Assembly: GCA_963732695.1 (NCBI GenBank)
Contig: CAVTAP010000013.1
Span: 62,001 to 126,000 of the forward strand
Source of the DNA: CADEDH01 sp963732695
GTDB lineage: Bacteria > Actinomycetota > Acidimicrobiia > Acidimicrobiales > SZUA-35
Length of the DNA: 64,000 nt
Reading direction: 5' to 3'
The translations under genes and the position numbers were made by a program. Positions 25,670 through 33,967 of the stretch are shown here, piece after piece (the stretch's first letter is position 1; each line of letters opens with the position of its first letter). The notes under the pieces were generated by a model, which saw nothing but the letters and a program-made list of their open reading frames with translations, was not told the DNA's origin and did not search any database.

Positions 25670-26280
25670 CGGTAGCCCATCGAGATGCGTTCACGGACCA
25701 GCGAGCTCGACGGCAGGATCCGGAGCAGGCAGATGACGGCCACCAGCACCACCGAGACAGCCAGGGCGATCTCGATCAGGGGAACCCGGACATCCGACCC
25801 CGCCATCACGGTATGGACGATGGCGAACCCGTAGGTGGGGTAACCGAGGTAGTGGACGGTCTGCCAGGTGCGGTAGCCGAGGCGGCGCTGGAACCACACC
25901 GACACGGCGGTGACGACGGCCAGTTCGACGCTCACCACGCCGGTGGCCACCGCGGTGGCCGTGCCCAGCCAGGGGACGAGGGCGTAGACCAGCGAGATGT
26001 GGGCCAGGGGGCGGAAGACGTTGCCGGCGGCGTGGACCACGGCGAAGCAGATGGCGGCGATGGCCATCGTCATGTGTCCTCCGTAGAGGGTCTCCCGCCG
26101 GACGCTCCGCTGTACCAGGTTGGTGGCCGTCAGCACGCCCCACACAACGGTTCCCACCATCAGTGCGTAGGAGCTGAATCCGGCAAATGCCGCCGTTTGA
26201 TGCAGGGCTTTGTCGGCGGTGTCGAGTCCGGCGGTGGAATCGGCGAGGATTGTGAGCAGGACATTCGGGTGCTCTACCAT
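25666..26280 (-). CDS. Ferric-reductase-like transmembrane (cytochrome b) protein
   Basis: A 204-residue membrane protein with about five or six helices. Histidine pairs, GGHMTMAIAAICFAVVHAAG and TWQTVHYLGYPTYGFAIVHTV, are placed as in the ferric reductase/NOX-type b-haem domain (two stacked haems). It lacks its own FAD/NAD domain, which is supplied by the two downstream genes. Start ATG 26280 is eight bases after a TAGGAT -10 element with a TTTACA -35 element 17 bases further up, so the mRNA is probably leaderless. It may pass electrons across the membrane; the acceptor is unknown. Confidence 0.82.
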   Translation of the reverse strand: MVEHPNVLLTILADSTAGLDTADKALHQTAAFAGFSSYALMVGTVVWGVLTATNLVQRSVRRETLYGGHMTMAIAAICFAVVHAAGNVFRPLAHISLVYALVPWLGTATAVATGVVSVELAVVTAVSVWFQRRLGYRTWQTVHYLGYPTYGFAIVHTVMAGSDVRVPLIEIALAVSVVLVAVICLLRILPSSSLVRERISMGYR

Positions 26281-26288
26281 GGGTTGGC

Positions 26289-26324
26289 ATCCTATTGAGA
26301 CTAATTCGTCATGTAAACGACATG
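26289..26324 (-). promoter_or_regulatory. Promoter with overlapping palindrome for the cytochrome b operon
   Basis: On the minus strand TTTACA (26312-26317) and TAGGAT (26289-26294) are separated by 17 bases. TAGGAT ends eight bases before ATG 26280, so transcription should begin at or next to the start codon. The palindrome CATGT-N5-ACATG (26310-26324) covers the -35 element and is a likely repressor operator. The region is AT-rich compared with its surroundings. No regulator gene adjoins it. Confidence 0.65.
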
Positions 26325-26541
26325 TCTAAGAAGTCCCAGAAATTTGTTCTTTCAGGGAAATGAAGGCGCGCCGAATGTGAGGCTTTTCTGCGGCCATCGG
26401 GACGCGATGAAGTCGGGCCGGCTTGGCTCTGGAGGGGTCTCGCTCCCGGTGTGGCGGCGCGCGGAGAGCGCCGCGTAGGTAGAACGCCTCAGGTGGCCGA
26501 CGCGGTTTGGCCGGTTCCAGGAAAGGTCGCTGACCTGGGGC

Positions 26542-27426
26542 TCACTCCCGCACCCGGCCCTCGGCCCGGGCCCGGTCCTGGTCGGCCCGGCGTTGGTCGC
26601 CGGCCTGGGCCAGGTTGATCCGGGTGACGTCGTCCACCCGCATGTAGCGCTCCCGCCAGCTGTCGTCGCCCCAGCTGGCGGTGGCCTGCACGGTGGTTCG
26701 GGGGGCCCACGCCCGTTCCAACAGGTCGAGCGCCTCGGCGCACACCTGGCGTTGCTGGGCGGCGTCGCCCGGCCGGCCGAACGGGTAGCCCAGGGGGCCG
26801 TCCACGAACAGGAACCGGGGCACCCCGATCTCCTCCACGATGTCCCGGGCCGAACCCACCAGCACGGTGGGCACGCCGTTGGCCTCCAGGTAGCGGGCCA
26901 CCAGCGACAGGCTCTGGTGGCACACCGGGCAATGCGGCGCCAACACGGCCACGTCCACCCCGTCGGCCCGCAGCAGGTCGGCCACGGCGGGGGCGTCGCC
27001 CGCGATCGTGCGGCGCTGGGAGTAATCGAACGGCGCGCCGTAGAAGCGGGGCGACAACGAGCCGATCCGCCCCTCGCCGGCCAACTCCCCCAACCGGGAC
27101 AGCGGCAGGTACGACTCCCGCTCGTTGGCCGGGGCCACGCTTTGGTCCCGGTTGTCGTCTGCCGTGAAACCGCCGGTGGGCAGGGGATCGACGGCGTGGG
27201 CGTAGGGAGCCTCCACCGGCGGCGTCTCGCCCGCCGGGGGGAGGGGGAAGGCGCTGGTCACGAGGCCGAGGCGGAGATCGGACAGCGGCGCCGGCAGGGG
27301 TTGGAGGGCCGGAGCCTCCTCCGGTCGGGCCCACCGGTAGGGGCGGCCGTAACCCTGGGCCGCGTAGTACTCGCGTGACCGGTCGATGTAGGACACGAAC
27401 CGGCGGTAGGCGGCGTCGGTGCTCAT
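26542..27426 (-). CDS. GrdB/PrdB-like glycine/proline-reductase family protein with Cys (no Sec)
   Basis: A 294-residue protein resembling the selenoprotein B subunit family of glycine, betaine and D-proline reductases. The family segment is VDVAVLAPHCPVCHQSLSLV, then ANGVPTVLVGSARDIVEE and GPLGYPFGRPGD. In true Stickland reductases selenocysteine sits in this loop; here the loop is CPVC, read by ordinary codons with no in-frame TGA. Aerobic actinobacteria carry such homologues with no known reaction, so amino-acid reduction is not claimed. TAGTGT lies seven bases before ATG 27426 (leaderless). Neighbours give no pathway. Confidence 0.7.
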   Translation of the reverse strand: MSTDAAYRRFVSYIDRSREYYAAQGYGRPYRWARPEEAPALQPLPAPLSDLRLGLVTSAFPLPPAGETPPVEAPYAHAVDPLPTGGFTADDNRDQSVAPANERESYLPLSRLGELAGEGRIGSLSPRFYGAPFDYSQRRTIAGDAPAVADLLRADGVDVAVLAPHCPVCHQSLSLVARYLEANGVPTVLVGSARDIVEEIGVPRFLFVDGPLGYPFGRPGDAAQQRQVCAEALDLLERAWAPRTTVQATASWGDDSWRERYMRVDDVTRINLAQAGDQRRADQDRARAEGRVRE

Positions 27427-27607
27427 GGCGGTGACACTAGTGGGCGGGTCGTCGGCGGACGTAAGAGGTTCGCTGCACCAGCGCTCACAACAGTGCGTAT
27501 GGACCGGTGTCACCCCTGGTGGTATGGTCGATCGGTGAGTGGTGGACCCGCCGGTCCACCCCGTGGTGTTCTTCTCGGATCACGCTCTTCCCGAAGGGGG
27601 ACTGCCC

Positions 27608-27781
27608 GTGGGATGTGCTCCTGAGCTACTCCTGAACTCGCGGGTGCGGCGCGAAGCGCGGCACCAGCTGGAACTGGCCATCGTCGACGACGACGACGCC
27701 AAGCTGGACTCGTTGGAGCAGCTGGCCCTCGCCGTCCTCGACCAGCTGGCCGACGACGCGTCCCGGTCGACGACCGACTAA
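27608..27781 (+). CDS. Small acidic protein, unrecognised
   Basis: GTG 27608, preceded by GAAGGGGGA, opens 57 codons: MGCAPELLLNSRVRREARHQ, then an acidic stretch VDDDDAKLDSLEQLALAVLDQL and a Ser/Arg/Asp tail. It is predicted as one or two helices, perhaps a coiled coil. The stop overlaps the converging stop of the next gene by four bases. A longer frame from 27539 is possible but lacks support. TATGGT six bases before another GTG (27535) in a different frame suggests a short leader upstream. Confidence 0.4.
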   Translation: MGCAPELLLNSRVRREARHQLELAIVDDDDAKLDSLEQLALAVLDQLADDASRSTTD

Positions 27782-28191
27782 CGCCGCCCGCCCCGTTCCT
27801 CGACCTGGGCCAACCGATCCTCGACCTCGGCCAAGCGCTGGCGGAGGGCCGCCACCTCTTGGGCGAGCCCCTGGTCCCGTTCGGCCCGCCGTCGAAGGCG
27901 GGGGGAGCGGGCCGCCCGGTCGAGCACGGCGTCGAGGGGCACGATCCGCTGCGGCCCGTGAGGGCTGTCGACCAGGCGGGATGGGATCTCGCCGGCCCGG
28001 AACCAGGCCCGCAGAGCCGAGCGGGATACGCCGGCCTCGCTCTCGGCCTGCGCCAGCGGCACCCACACCGTCTCCTGGAGCTGGGCGAACAGCTCCCGCT
28101 GAGTGAGGTAGCGCTCCAGTTCGGTCTCCCAACCGGCTGCGGTGCTGTCTCCGGTGCTGTCTCCGATGCCGTCTCCGGTGCTGGCGCTCAT
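27778..28191 (-). CDS. Small helix-turn-helix (MerR/excisionase-like) DNA-binding protein
   Basis: A 137-residue protein. The middle (about 45-85) reads as a MerR/excisionase-type helix-turn-helix plus wing: VWVPLAQAESEAGVSRSALRAWFRAGEI, then SRLVDSPHGPQRIVPLDAV. The C-terminal 45 residues are a Glu/Arg/Leu-rich coiled coil (AQEVAALRQRLAEVEDRLAQV), probably for dimerisation. ATG 28191 starts MSASTGDG; longer frames begin upstream. It is divergent from the Clp-N gene, with repeats between them, so it may control that gene and itself. Confidence 0.65.
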   Translation of the reverse strand: MSASTGDGIGDSTGDSTAAGWETELERYLTQRELFAQLQETVWVPLAQAESEAGVSRSALRAWFRAGEIPSRLVDSPHGPQRIVPLDAVLDRAARSPRLRRRAERDQGLAQEVAALRQRLAEVEDRLAQVEERGGRR

Positions 28192-28200
28192 CACCCCCCT

Positions 28201-28250
28201 TGTCAGAAGTAACCGTGTCAGAACCATAGTATTGACAGGGGCCGTACGAT
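28201..28250. promoter_or_regulatory. Repeat-bearing control region between the HTH and Clp-N genes
   Basis: TGTCAGAA occurs at 28201-28208 and 28216-28223. The second copy also forms an inverted pair with TGACA at 28233-28237 (TGTCA-N12-TGACA). TACGAT at 28245-28250 lies six bases before the Clp-N ATG, as in other leaderless genes here. The repeats are candidate binding sites for the divergently encoded HTH protein. Confidence 0.45.
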
Positions 28251-28256
28251 CGCCAC

Positions 28257-29303
28257 ATGTTCGAGCGTTTCACCGAAGAGGCCAGGTCCACCGTCGTTCT
28301 GGCCCAGGAGGAGGCCAGACGTCTCCACCACAACTACGTCGGCACCGAGCACGTGCTCCTGGCCCTGCTCCGGTCGCCTTCGGGTGCCGCCGACGTCCTC
28401 AACAGCTTCGGCATCATGCCGGAGCCGACCCGGGCGGCCGTGATCGGCATCGTGGGACAGGGCGGCGAATCGCCCAGCGGCCACATCCCGTTCACGCCCC
28501 GCTCCAAGAAGGTGCTGGAGCTGTCCCTGCGGGAGGCGATAAAGCTCGGCGACAACCACATCGGCTCCGGGCACCTGCTGCTCGGGCTGCTGCGGGAGGG
28601 GGAGGGGCTGGGGGCCCAGGTGCTCGTCCAGCAGGGCGCCGATCTCGAGCGGTTGCGGGCGGCCGTGCTGGCCGAGATGAGCCGCTCGCCGGGCGGCTCA
28701 ACGTCGGCCAGCCGCTCACCGTCGTCCGGCTATGGCAAGGGCGGAAGGCACACCCCGGCGGCCGACACCGCCCTGGCCGTGGCCCGCCAGTTGGCCGCCG
28801 CCGGACCGGTGGGCAGCCACCACCTGCTGGAGGCGTTGGCCCGTTCGCCCGAGAGCGCGGCGGCCCGGGTGCTGGCCGAGCTGGGGGTCGACGCCGAGGC
28901 CCTGGCGGCCAAGATCGACGAGGTCGGCCTCGACGGCACCACCGATCTGACGTCGGCCGAGGCCGCCGCCCGCCGGATCACGGTGCGGTTGGAGGGAGAC
29001 AGCGGCGGAGCGCTCACCCGGCATGTGGTGATCGAGCTGGGAGACGAGCAGGTGGTGGGCCTCGTAACCACGATCACCGAGGCCACCGGCGGACCCCTTC
29101 GGGGCGACGACATCGCCGCCGGCAGCCTCGTCGGGCTGTGGGAGGCGGTGTCGGCCGAGTTGACCAAGGTGGCCGGGCATCTGACAGGAACAGCTGCCAC
29201 CGATCAGGAGTCCGAAGGCGACGAGGGCGGGGTGCTGGGCCCGGTCCGGGCTGCGATCCAGGGCCGCCTCCGCCGGCGCCGGCCCCCGGCCGTGCCGGCT
29301 TGA
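28257..29303 (+). CDS. Stand-alone Clp N-domain protein (ClpC N-like, no AAA+ module)
   Basis: A 348-residue protein. Residues 1-145 are a complete double Clp-N repeat much like the N-terminus of ClpC: MFERFTEEARSTVVLAQEEA, LHHNYVGTEHVLLALLRSPS, FTPRSKKVLELSLREA, GDNHIGSGHLLLGLLREGEG. A Ser/Gly linker leads to a second, weaker Clp-N-like repeat (about 165-225: ALAVARQLAAAGPVGSHHLLEALARSPES). A novel C-terminal domain follows and ends in an Arg-rich tail. No Walker motifs are present, so it cannot be an unfoldase. It may bind Clp substrates or adaptors, or compete with ClpC. Its ATG follows TACGAT by six bases. Confidence 0.85.
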   Translation: MFERFTEEARSTVVLAQEEARRLHHNYVGTEHVLLALLRSPSGAADVLNSFGIMPEPTRAAVIGIVGQGGESPSGHIPFTPRSKKVLELSLREAIKLGDNHIGSGHLLLGLLREGEGLGAQVLVQQGADLERLRAAVLAEMSRSPGGSTSASRSPSSGYGKGGRHTPAADTALAVARQLAAAGPVGSHHLLEALARSPESAAARVLAELGVDAEALAAKIDEVGLDGTTDLTSAEAAARRITVRLEGDSGGALTRHVVIELGDEQVVGLVTTITEATGGPLRGDDIAAGSLVGLWEAVSAELTKVAGHLTGTAATDQESEGDEGGVLGPVRAAIQGRLRRRRPPAVPA

Positions 29304-29459
29304 GCTCACCGCTCAGCCGGGCAGGGGGCGGTACCGGTGAGGGGTGCGGATCGGGGCCCCGGCCACCAGGGGGAGGCACGGTTCACAGGTGGCGTACGGC
29401 GGTGGCGGTCCGCGTGCTCTGGCTGTCTCCCGAACCGACCACCACGCGTTCCTCGCAGA

Positions 29460-29654
29460 TCAGCGGCCCCGGCGGCATCGACAGCTCATCCCGACGAACA
29501 GCGGCGAGGCCTGGAGCCCGATCCAGGTGATGAGGAACAGCGGGCCCACGATCAGCACGGCGACCACTGCGGTCAGGGGGCGATGGGACCCCCGCACCAC
29601 CATCTCCTCGGAGCCCGGTCGGGGCGGCGGGGGAGGGGCCGGTTCCATGGGCAT
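29460..29654 (-). CDS. Small single-span membrane protein, unrecognised
   Basis: ATG 29654 opens 64 codons. A Pro-rich N-terminus with an acidic/basic stretch (PGSEEMVVRGSHRPLTA) is followed by one hydrophobic helix (VVAVLIVGPLFLITWIGL, about 29-46) and a short Cys/Arg tail. The codon pattern is coding-like and the helix is well formed. It lies downstream of the CoA-ligase gene on the same strand, 68 bases away. No family was recognised. Confidence 0.4.
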   Translation of the reverse strand: MPMEPAPPPPPRPGSEEMVVRGSHRPLTAVVAVLIVGPLFLITWIGLQASPLFVGMSCRCRRGR

Positions 29655-29722
29655 CGACGCTACCGCAGGGCCCGCCGGCGCCCAGCGCGGTTTCACCTCG
29701 CCGCTGCATGCGCCGATGGATG

Positions 29723-31276
29723 TCAGTCCCGGAGCAGGTAGCGCTTGATCTTGCCGGTGGCCGTCATCGGTAGCTCGGCCCGCACCTCCACCCACCGGGG
29801 GTATTTGAACGGGGCCAGTCGGGCCTTCACGTGGGCCTGCACCCGGGCCTCCAGCTCGCCCGGGGCGAGCCCGGCGCCGGCCGGGGCCGGGATCACGAAC
29901 GCCTTGGGCTTGGTCAGGCCGTCGCCGTCGGTCGCCCCCACCACGGCCGCCACCGCCACCTCCTCCAACTCCACGATGCAGGCCTCCACCTCGCTGGGCG
30001 ACACCCAGATCCCGCCGGCCTTGATCATGTCGTCGTTGCGACCGAGGTAGGTGTAGGAGCCGTCGTCGTTGCGCACGAAGGTGTCGCCGGTGGCCAGGAA
30101 CCGACCCTGGAACACCCGGCGGTTGAGGTCGGTGCGGCGCCAGTAGCCGGTGGTCACCGACTCCCCGGCCACCCAGAGGTTGCCCGGCTCGCCGTCGGCC
30201 ACGAGGCTGCCGTCGTCGGCCCGCAGCTCGATGTCGAACCCGTCCACCGGCCACCCGGTGGCACCGGGCCGGACCCGGCCCGGACGCTGGCTTATGAAGA
30301 TGTGGCCCAACTCGGTGGTGCCGATCCCGTCGAGCAGCTCCACCCCGAACCGCTCCAGGAACCGGCGGCCGATCTCCGGCGGCAGCGGCTCGCCCCCGGT
30401 GATGCCCTGGCGCACCGTGGCGAAGGCGGCGGGGGTCACGTCGGACCCCAGGGTCTGGGCCAGGAACGTGGGCACGGCGAAGAACAGGGTGACGCCGTGG
30501 CGCTCCACGTGCTCGGCCACGGCGTCCACCGTGGGCCGGCTGTCGTGGAGTACCAGGGTGGCCCCCGTGCCGAGGGCGAAGTAGGCGTTGCCCAGGCCGT
30601 AGGCGAAGAACAATTTGGGCACCGAGTAGACCCGGTCGGCCGGGCCCATGGCCAGCACGCCCCGGGCGTAGGCGTCGGTCAGGAAGCCGAGGTCGATGTG
30701 GCGGTGGACCGCCGCCTTGGGGAAGCCGGTGGTGCCCGACGTGTAGAGCCAGAACGCCGTGTCGTCGTCGGTGGCGGGGAACAGTTCCTCCCTCCGGAGG
30801 GGGGTGGCGGCGGCGCAGGCGGCGCCGAAGGAGTCGTCGTCGCCGTCTCCGTCTGCGCTGTCGACCAGCACGTGGCGCAGGAACGGCTGGTCGTCGGCCG
30901 CCGGCCGCGCCTCCGACGTGAACAGGTCGGACACCAGGAGGGCCACGGCCCGGGAGTCTTCCAGCAGGAAGCGGTAGTCCTTGGCCGTGAGCATGGTCGA
31001 CACCGGCACCGGCACGGCCCCGATCGCCATGGCCCCGAAGAAGGCGTGGAGGAAGGCCGGCCGGTCGGCCAGCACCAGCATCACCCGCTGCTCGGGCTGC
31101 ACGCCGAGATGACGGAGGGCGGCGGCGGCCCGCAGCACACCGTCGGCCAGCTCGGCCCGGCTGGTGGTCCGGCCGGTGGGGGCGTCGATCAGGGCGGTGC
31201 CGCCCGGGCCGGCGGCGGCCGGCGCGAGGACGAAGCGGTCGACTGCACTGCTGGAGGTCAAACTGCTTATGGTCAC
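29723..31276 (-). CDS. AMP-forming acyl/aryl-CoA ligase (benzoate-CoA ligase-like)
   Basis: A 517-residue adenylate-forming enzyme. The P-loop-like motif is LYTSGTTGFPKAAVHRH (about 185-200). ITGGEPLPPEI, DGIGTTELGHIFIS and YWRRTDLNRRVFQGRFLATGD are the other core motifs, and the C-terminal lysine is in TATGKIKRYLL. The TTELGHIF form is that of benzoate/aryl-CoA ligases. It activates a carboxylic acid to its CoA thioester in the cytoplasm. It is divergent from the P450/Rieske operon, across 57 bases, which points to an aromatic or alicyclic acid as shared substrate. GTG 31276 follows CAATCT by six bases. Confidence 0.88.
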   Translation of the reverse strand: MTISSLTSSSAVDRFVLAPAAAGPGGTALIDAPTGRTTSRAELADGVLRAAAALRHLGVQPEQRVMLVLADRPAFLHAFFGAMAIGAVPVPVSTMLTAKDYRFLLEDSRAVALLVSDLFTSEARPAADDQPFLRHVLVDSADGDGDDDSFGAACAAATPLRREELFPATDDDTAFWLYTSGTTGFPKAAVHRHIDLGFLTDAYARGVLAMGPADRVYSVPKLFFAYGLGNAYFALGTGATLVLHDSRPTVDAVAEHVERHGVTLFFAVPTFLAQTLGSDVTPAAFATVRQGITGGEPLPPEIGRRFLERFGVELLDGIGTTELGHIFISQRPGRVRPGATGWPVDGFDIELRADDGSLVADGEPGNLWVAGESVTTGYWRRTDLNRRVFQGRFLATGDTFVRNDDGSYTYLGRNDDMIKAGGIWVSPSEVEACIVELEEVAVAAVVGATDGDGLTKPKAFVIPAPAGAGLAPGELEARVQAHVKARLAPFKYPRWVEVRAELPMTATGKIKRYLLRD

Positions 31277-31333
31277 AGCCCGAGATTGTGGCGCCCACTC
31301 GCTCCGCCAGCGAACTTTCGGTACGGTCGGCCG

Positions 31334-32578
31334 GTGGCCGCAACCGACCATGCCTCCGAGAAACCTGGCGAGTTCGACCATCACGAGCCCGGCCTCACCG
31401 AGGCCGCCCGCTACGCCCGCTACGCCGAGCTGCGGGCCTGCCCCGTCGAGCACTCCGACCGCCACGGCGGCTTCTGGATCACCGGCCGACACGCCGAGGT
31501 GGAGACGATCTGCCGGGACTGGGCCACCTTCGCCTCGGGCCAGGGTGTGTTCATCCCCGACCTCACGCCCGGCATCCGCTCGGCCGGCCTGGAGCAGGAC
31601 CCGCCGGAGCACACCCGCATCCGCCGCCTGTTCGTGGAGATGCTGGGCCGCCCGGCGGTCCGGGCGGCCGAGCCCGAGATCCGGGCCATCACCCGGCGCC
31701 ACGTCACCGCCTTCGCCGAGGCCGGCGGGGGCGACTTCATGGCCGGCGTGGCCGTTCGGGTGCCGGTGGAGGCCATCGCCGTGATGGCCGGGTTCTCCGG
31801 CTCCACCGTGGCCCGGGTGCGGGAGCTGACCGAGCAGCTGTGGAACCGCCTCACCGGCCGGGGCACTCCGCCCCAACCCGGCGAGCCCACGCTGGGCCGC
31901 CTGTTCGTGGAGGAAGCCGAGCGGCGGCGGGCCGAGCCTCGCAACGACTTCCTCACCCGCCTGGCGGCCGAGGACCTGACCGACCGGGAGCTGGTGGCCT
32001 TCCTCACCTCCACCGCCGTGGCCGGCCACGAGACCACGATGGCGGCCATGGGCAACCTGGCGTACCAGCTGGCCGGCGATCCCGGCCTCCAGGCCCGACT
32101 GGCCGCCGCCGGCACCGGTGAGCTGGCGGCCTTCGCCTCCCGGCTGGTGGAGGAGAGCCTGCGCCACCGTTCACCGGTGCAGCTCATGGCCCGTACCGCC
32201 GTCGCCGACACCACCGTGGGGGGCGAGACGGTGGCGGCCGGGGAGCGGGTGGTCGTCCACTTCGGGGCGGCCAACCGGGAACCCGGCCGGTGGGGCACCG
32301 ACGCCGGACGCCTCCCACCCGACGAGTTCGACCCCGACCGTGACGCCACCGGCCACCTCGCCTTCGGCTGGGGCCTCCACCGCTGCGTCGGTGCCTTCCT
32401 GGCCACCCTGGAGCTGCGGCTGCTGGTGGAGGAGCTGGCCCGCTACGAGCTGGCGGTGGCGGCCGAGCCGGCGCCGCCGGTGCCCACCGCCGGCGGCTCG
32501 TTCCTGGGCTTCGAACGGCTCGACCTCACGATCACACCGCGGGCCGCCCGGGCCGCGGCCGACGGCTCCGGCGCCTAA
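31334..32578 (+). CDS. Cytochrome P450
   Basis: A 414-residue bacterial P450. The I-helix is STAVAGHETTMAAMGNL (Glu-Thr-Thr in the acid-alcohol position), the ExxR motif is in VEESLRHRSP, and the haem-binding loop is FGWGLHRCVGAFLA with the Cys ligand near residue 356. It is soluble, class I, and needs a ferredoxin and a reductase; the nearest such pair is at 24-25.7 kb. The substrate is probably a hydrophobic acid or CoA-linked compound of this catabolic locus. GTG 31334 lies six bases after TACGGT. Its stop TAA lies inside the TAACCT -10-like element of the next gene. Confidence 0.92.
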   Translation: MAATDHASEKPGEFDHHEPGLTEAARYARYAELRACPVEHSDRHGGFWITGRHAEVETICRDWATFASGQGVFIPDLTPGIRSAGLEQDPPEHTRIRRLFVEMLGRPAVRAAEPEIRAITRRHVTAFAEAGGGDFMAGVAVRVPVEAIAVMAGFSGSTVARVRELTEQLWNRLTGRGTPPQPGEPTLGRLFVEEAERRRAEPRNDFLTRLAAEDLTDRELVAFLTSTAVAGHETTMAAMGNLAYQLAGDPGLQARLAAAGTGELAAFASRLVEESLRHRSPVQLMARTAVADTTVGGETVAAGERVVVHFGAANREPGRWGTDAGRLPPDEFDPDRDATGHLAFGWGLHRCVGAFLATLELRLLVEELARYELAVAAEPAPPVPTAGGSFLGFERLDLTITPRAARAAADGSGA

Positions 32579-32587
32579 CCTCGCCCC

Positions 32588-33967
32588 ATGTTCTCCACCG
32601 ACGGCCTGGTCGACATCGACAACGGGATCGTCAGCCGCGACATCTTCGTCAGCCCCGAGGTGTTCAAGCGGGAGCTCGACACTCTGTTCACCCGGGCCTG
32701 GCTGTTCGTGGGCCACGAGAGCCAGGTGGCCAACACCGGTGACTTCTTCACCTCCCGCATGGGGGAGGAGTCGGTGATCCTGTGCCGGGACAAAGCCGGC
32801 GCCGTCCACGTGTTCCTCAACTCGTGCCGCCATCGGGGGATGAAGGTGTGCCGCTACGACGAGGGCACCACCACCTTGTTCACCTGCCCCTACCACAACT
32901 GGGCCTACGGTCTCGACGGTCGCCTGATGGGCGTGCCCCAGTTCCGCCCGCTCTACGAAGGCGTGCTCGACAAGGCCGACTGGCCCCTGGTGGAGGTGCC
33001 GAAGTTGGCCCTCTACAAGGGCACGGTGTGGGCCAGCTGGGACGCCGACGCGCCGCCGTTGGAGACGTGGCTGGGAGCGGCCCGCCAACATCTCGACGAG
33101 GCCCTCGACTGCCGTGACGGTCGGCCCGGGGGCAGCGAGGTGATCGGGGTCCACAAGTGGATCTTCCCCTCCAACTGGAAGTTCGCCGCCGAGAACTTCC
33201 TGGGCGACACGTACCACAACCCGTCGCACCGCTCGGTCGACCTGATCGGCATCGGGCCGAGCGCAGCGGCCGGGGTGAAGGGCCGGCGGGACAACGAGAT
33301 GGCCAAGGCCACCCACGTGTGGATCAGCTTCCCGGCCGGGCACGGCATCCACTCCGCCGTCGCCCCGCCCGGTGACACCTACCAGGAGTCGTTCAAGGAC
33401 AACCCCGAGATCGAGGCCTACTTCCGCCACTGCTTCGAGGAACGCAAGCGGCGCAAGGGCGAGGATGCCCGGCTCATCCCGTTCGTGGGCACGATCTTCC
33501 CCAACACCTCCTACCACGGCCGCCAGCCCCGGGGCCTCTGCGTGTGGCACCCGCACGGCCCCACCGAGACCGAGGCCTGGCGGTTCTTCCTGGTCGACGC
33601 CGACGCCCCGGCAGCGGTGAAGGACTTCCTCCGCCGCTACTACATGCGCTACTCCGGCCCCGCCGGCATGACCGAGCAGGACGACATGGAGAACTGGAAC
33701 TACGCCACCGCCGCTTCCCGGGGGGCCATCGCCCGCCGTTACCCGTTCAACTACCAGCAGTCGATCGCCGCCGCCTCGCTCGACCCCGAGGTGCTCGGCT
33801 ACCGGGTGCCCGGTCTGGTGTCGACCCAGGTGACCGAGCACATGTCGCTCGGGTTCTATCGACGGTGGGCCGACCATCTGGAGAACCGGACCTGGGACGT
33901 GCTCCTGGGCGAGGGTGACCCCCGCTTCGCCCCCGGCTCCCGCTCCGACGGCGCGGTGGCCCGGTGA
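32588..33967 (+). CDS. Rieske aromatic-ring-hydroxylating oxygenase, alpha subunit
   Basis: A 459-residue oxygenase alpha subunit. The Rieske [2Fe-2S] cluster motif is CRHRGM ... CPYHNWAYGLDG (C-x-H and C-x2-H, about residues 81-107). The non-haem iron site has the histidines of NFLGDTYHNPSHRS. The third ligand, an Asp near EQDDMENW, and a C-terminal SLGFYRRWADHLE complete the catalytic domain. It forms an alpha/beta oxygenase with the gene at 34964 and adds O2 to a ring, probably with a ferredoxin chain. ATG 32588 is six bases after TAACCT. The following small gene starts on its stop codon. Confidence 0.93.
   Translation: MFSTDGLVDIDNGIVSRDIFVSPEVFKRELDTLFTRAWLFVGHESQVANTGDFFTSRMGEESVILCRDKAGAVHVFLNSCRHRGMKVCRYDEGTTTLFTCPYHNWAYGLDGRLMGVPQFRPLYEGVLDKADWPLVEVPKLALYKGTVWASWDADAPPLETWLGAARQHLDEALDCRDGRPGGSEVIGVHKWIFPSNWKFAAENFLGDTYHNPSHRSVDLIGIGPSAAAGVKGRRDNEMAKATHVWISFPAGHGIHSAVAPPGDTYQESFKDNPEIEAYFRHCFEERKRRKGEDARLIPFVGTIFPNTSYHGRQPRGLCVWHPHGPTETEAWRFFLVDADAPAAVKDFLRRYYMRYSGPAGMTEQDDMENWNYATAASRGAIARRYPFNYQQSIAAASLDPEVLGYRVPGLVSTQVTEHMSLGFYRRWADHLENRTWDVLLGEGDPRFAPGSRSDGAVAR

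Noticed and set aside
26542..27426. Possible selenocysteine gene
   Set aside because: The loop is read as CPVC with ordinary codons, no in-frame TGA and no SECIS-like stem was seen.
28232..28250. TTGACA as the -35 of the Clp-N gene
   Set aside because: TTGACA is only seven bases from TACGAT, too close for a sigma-70 pair; it may instead be half of an operator.
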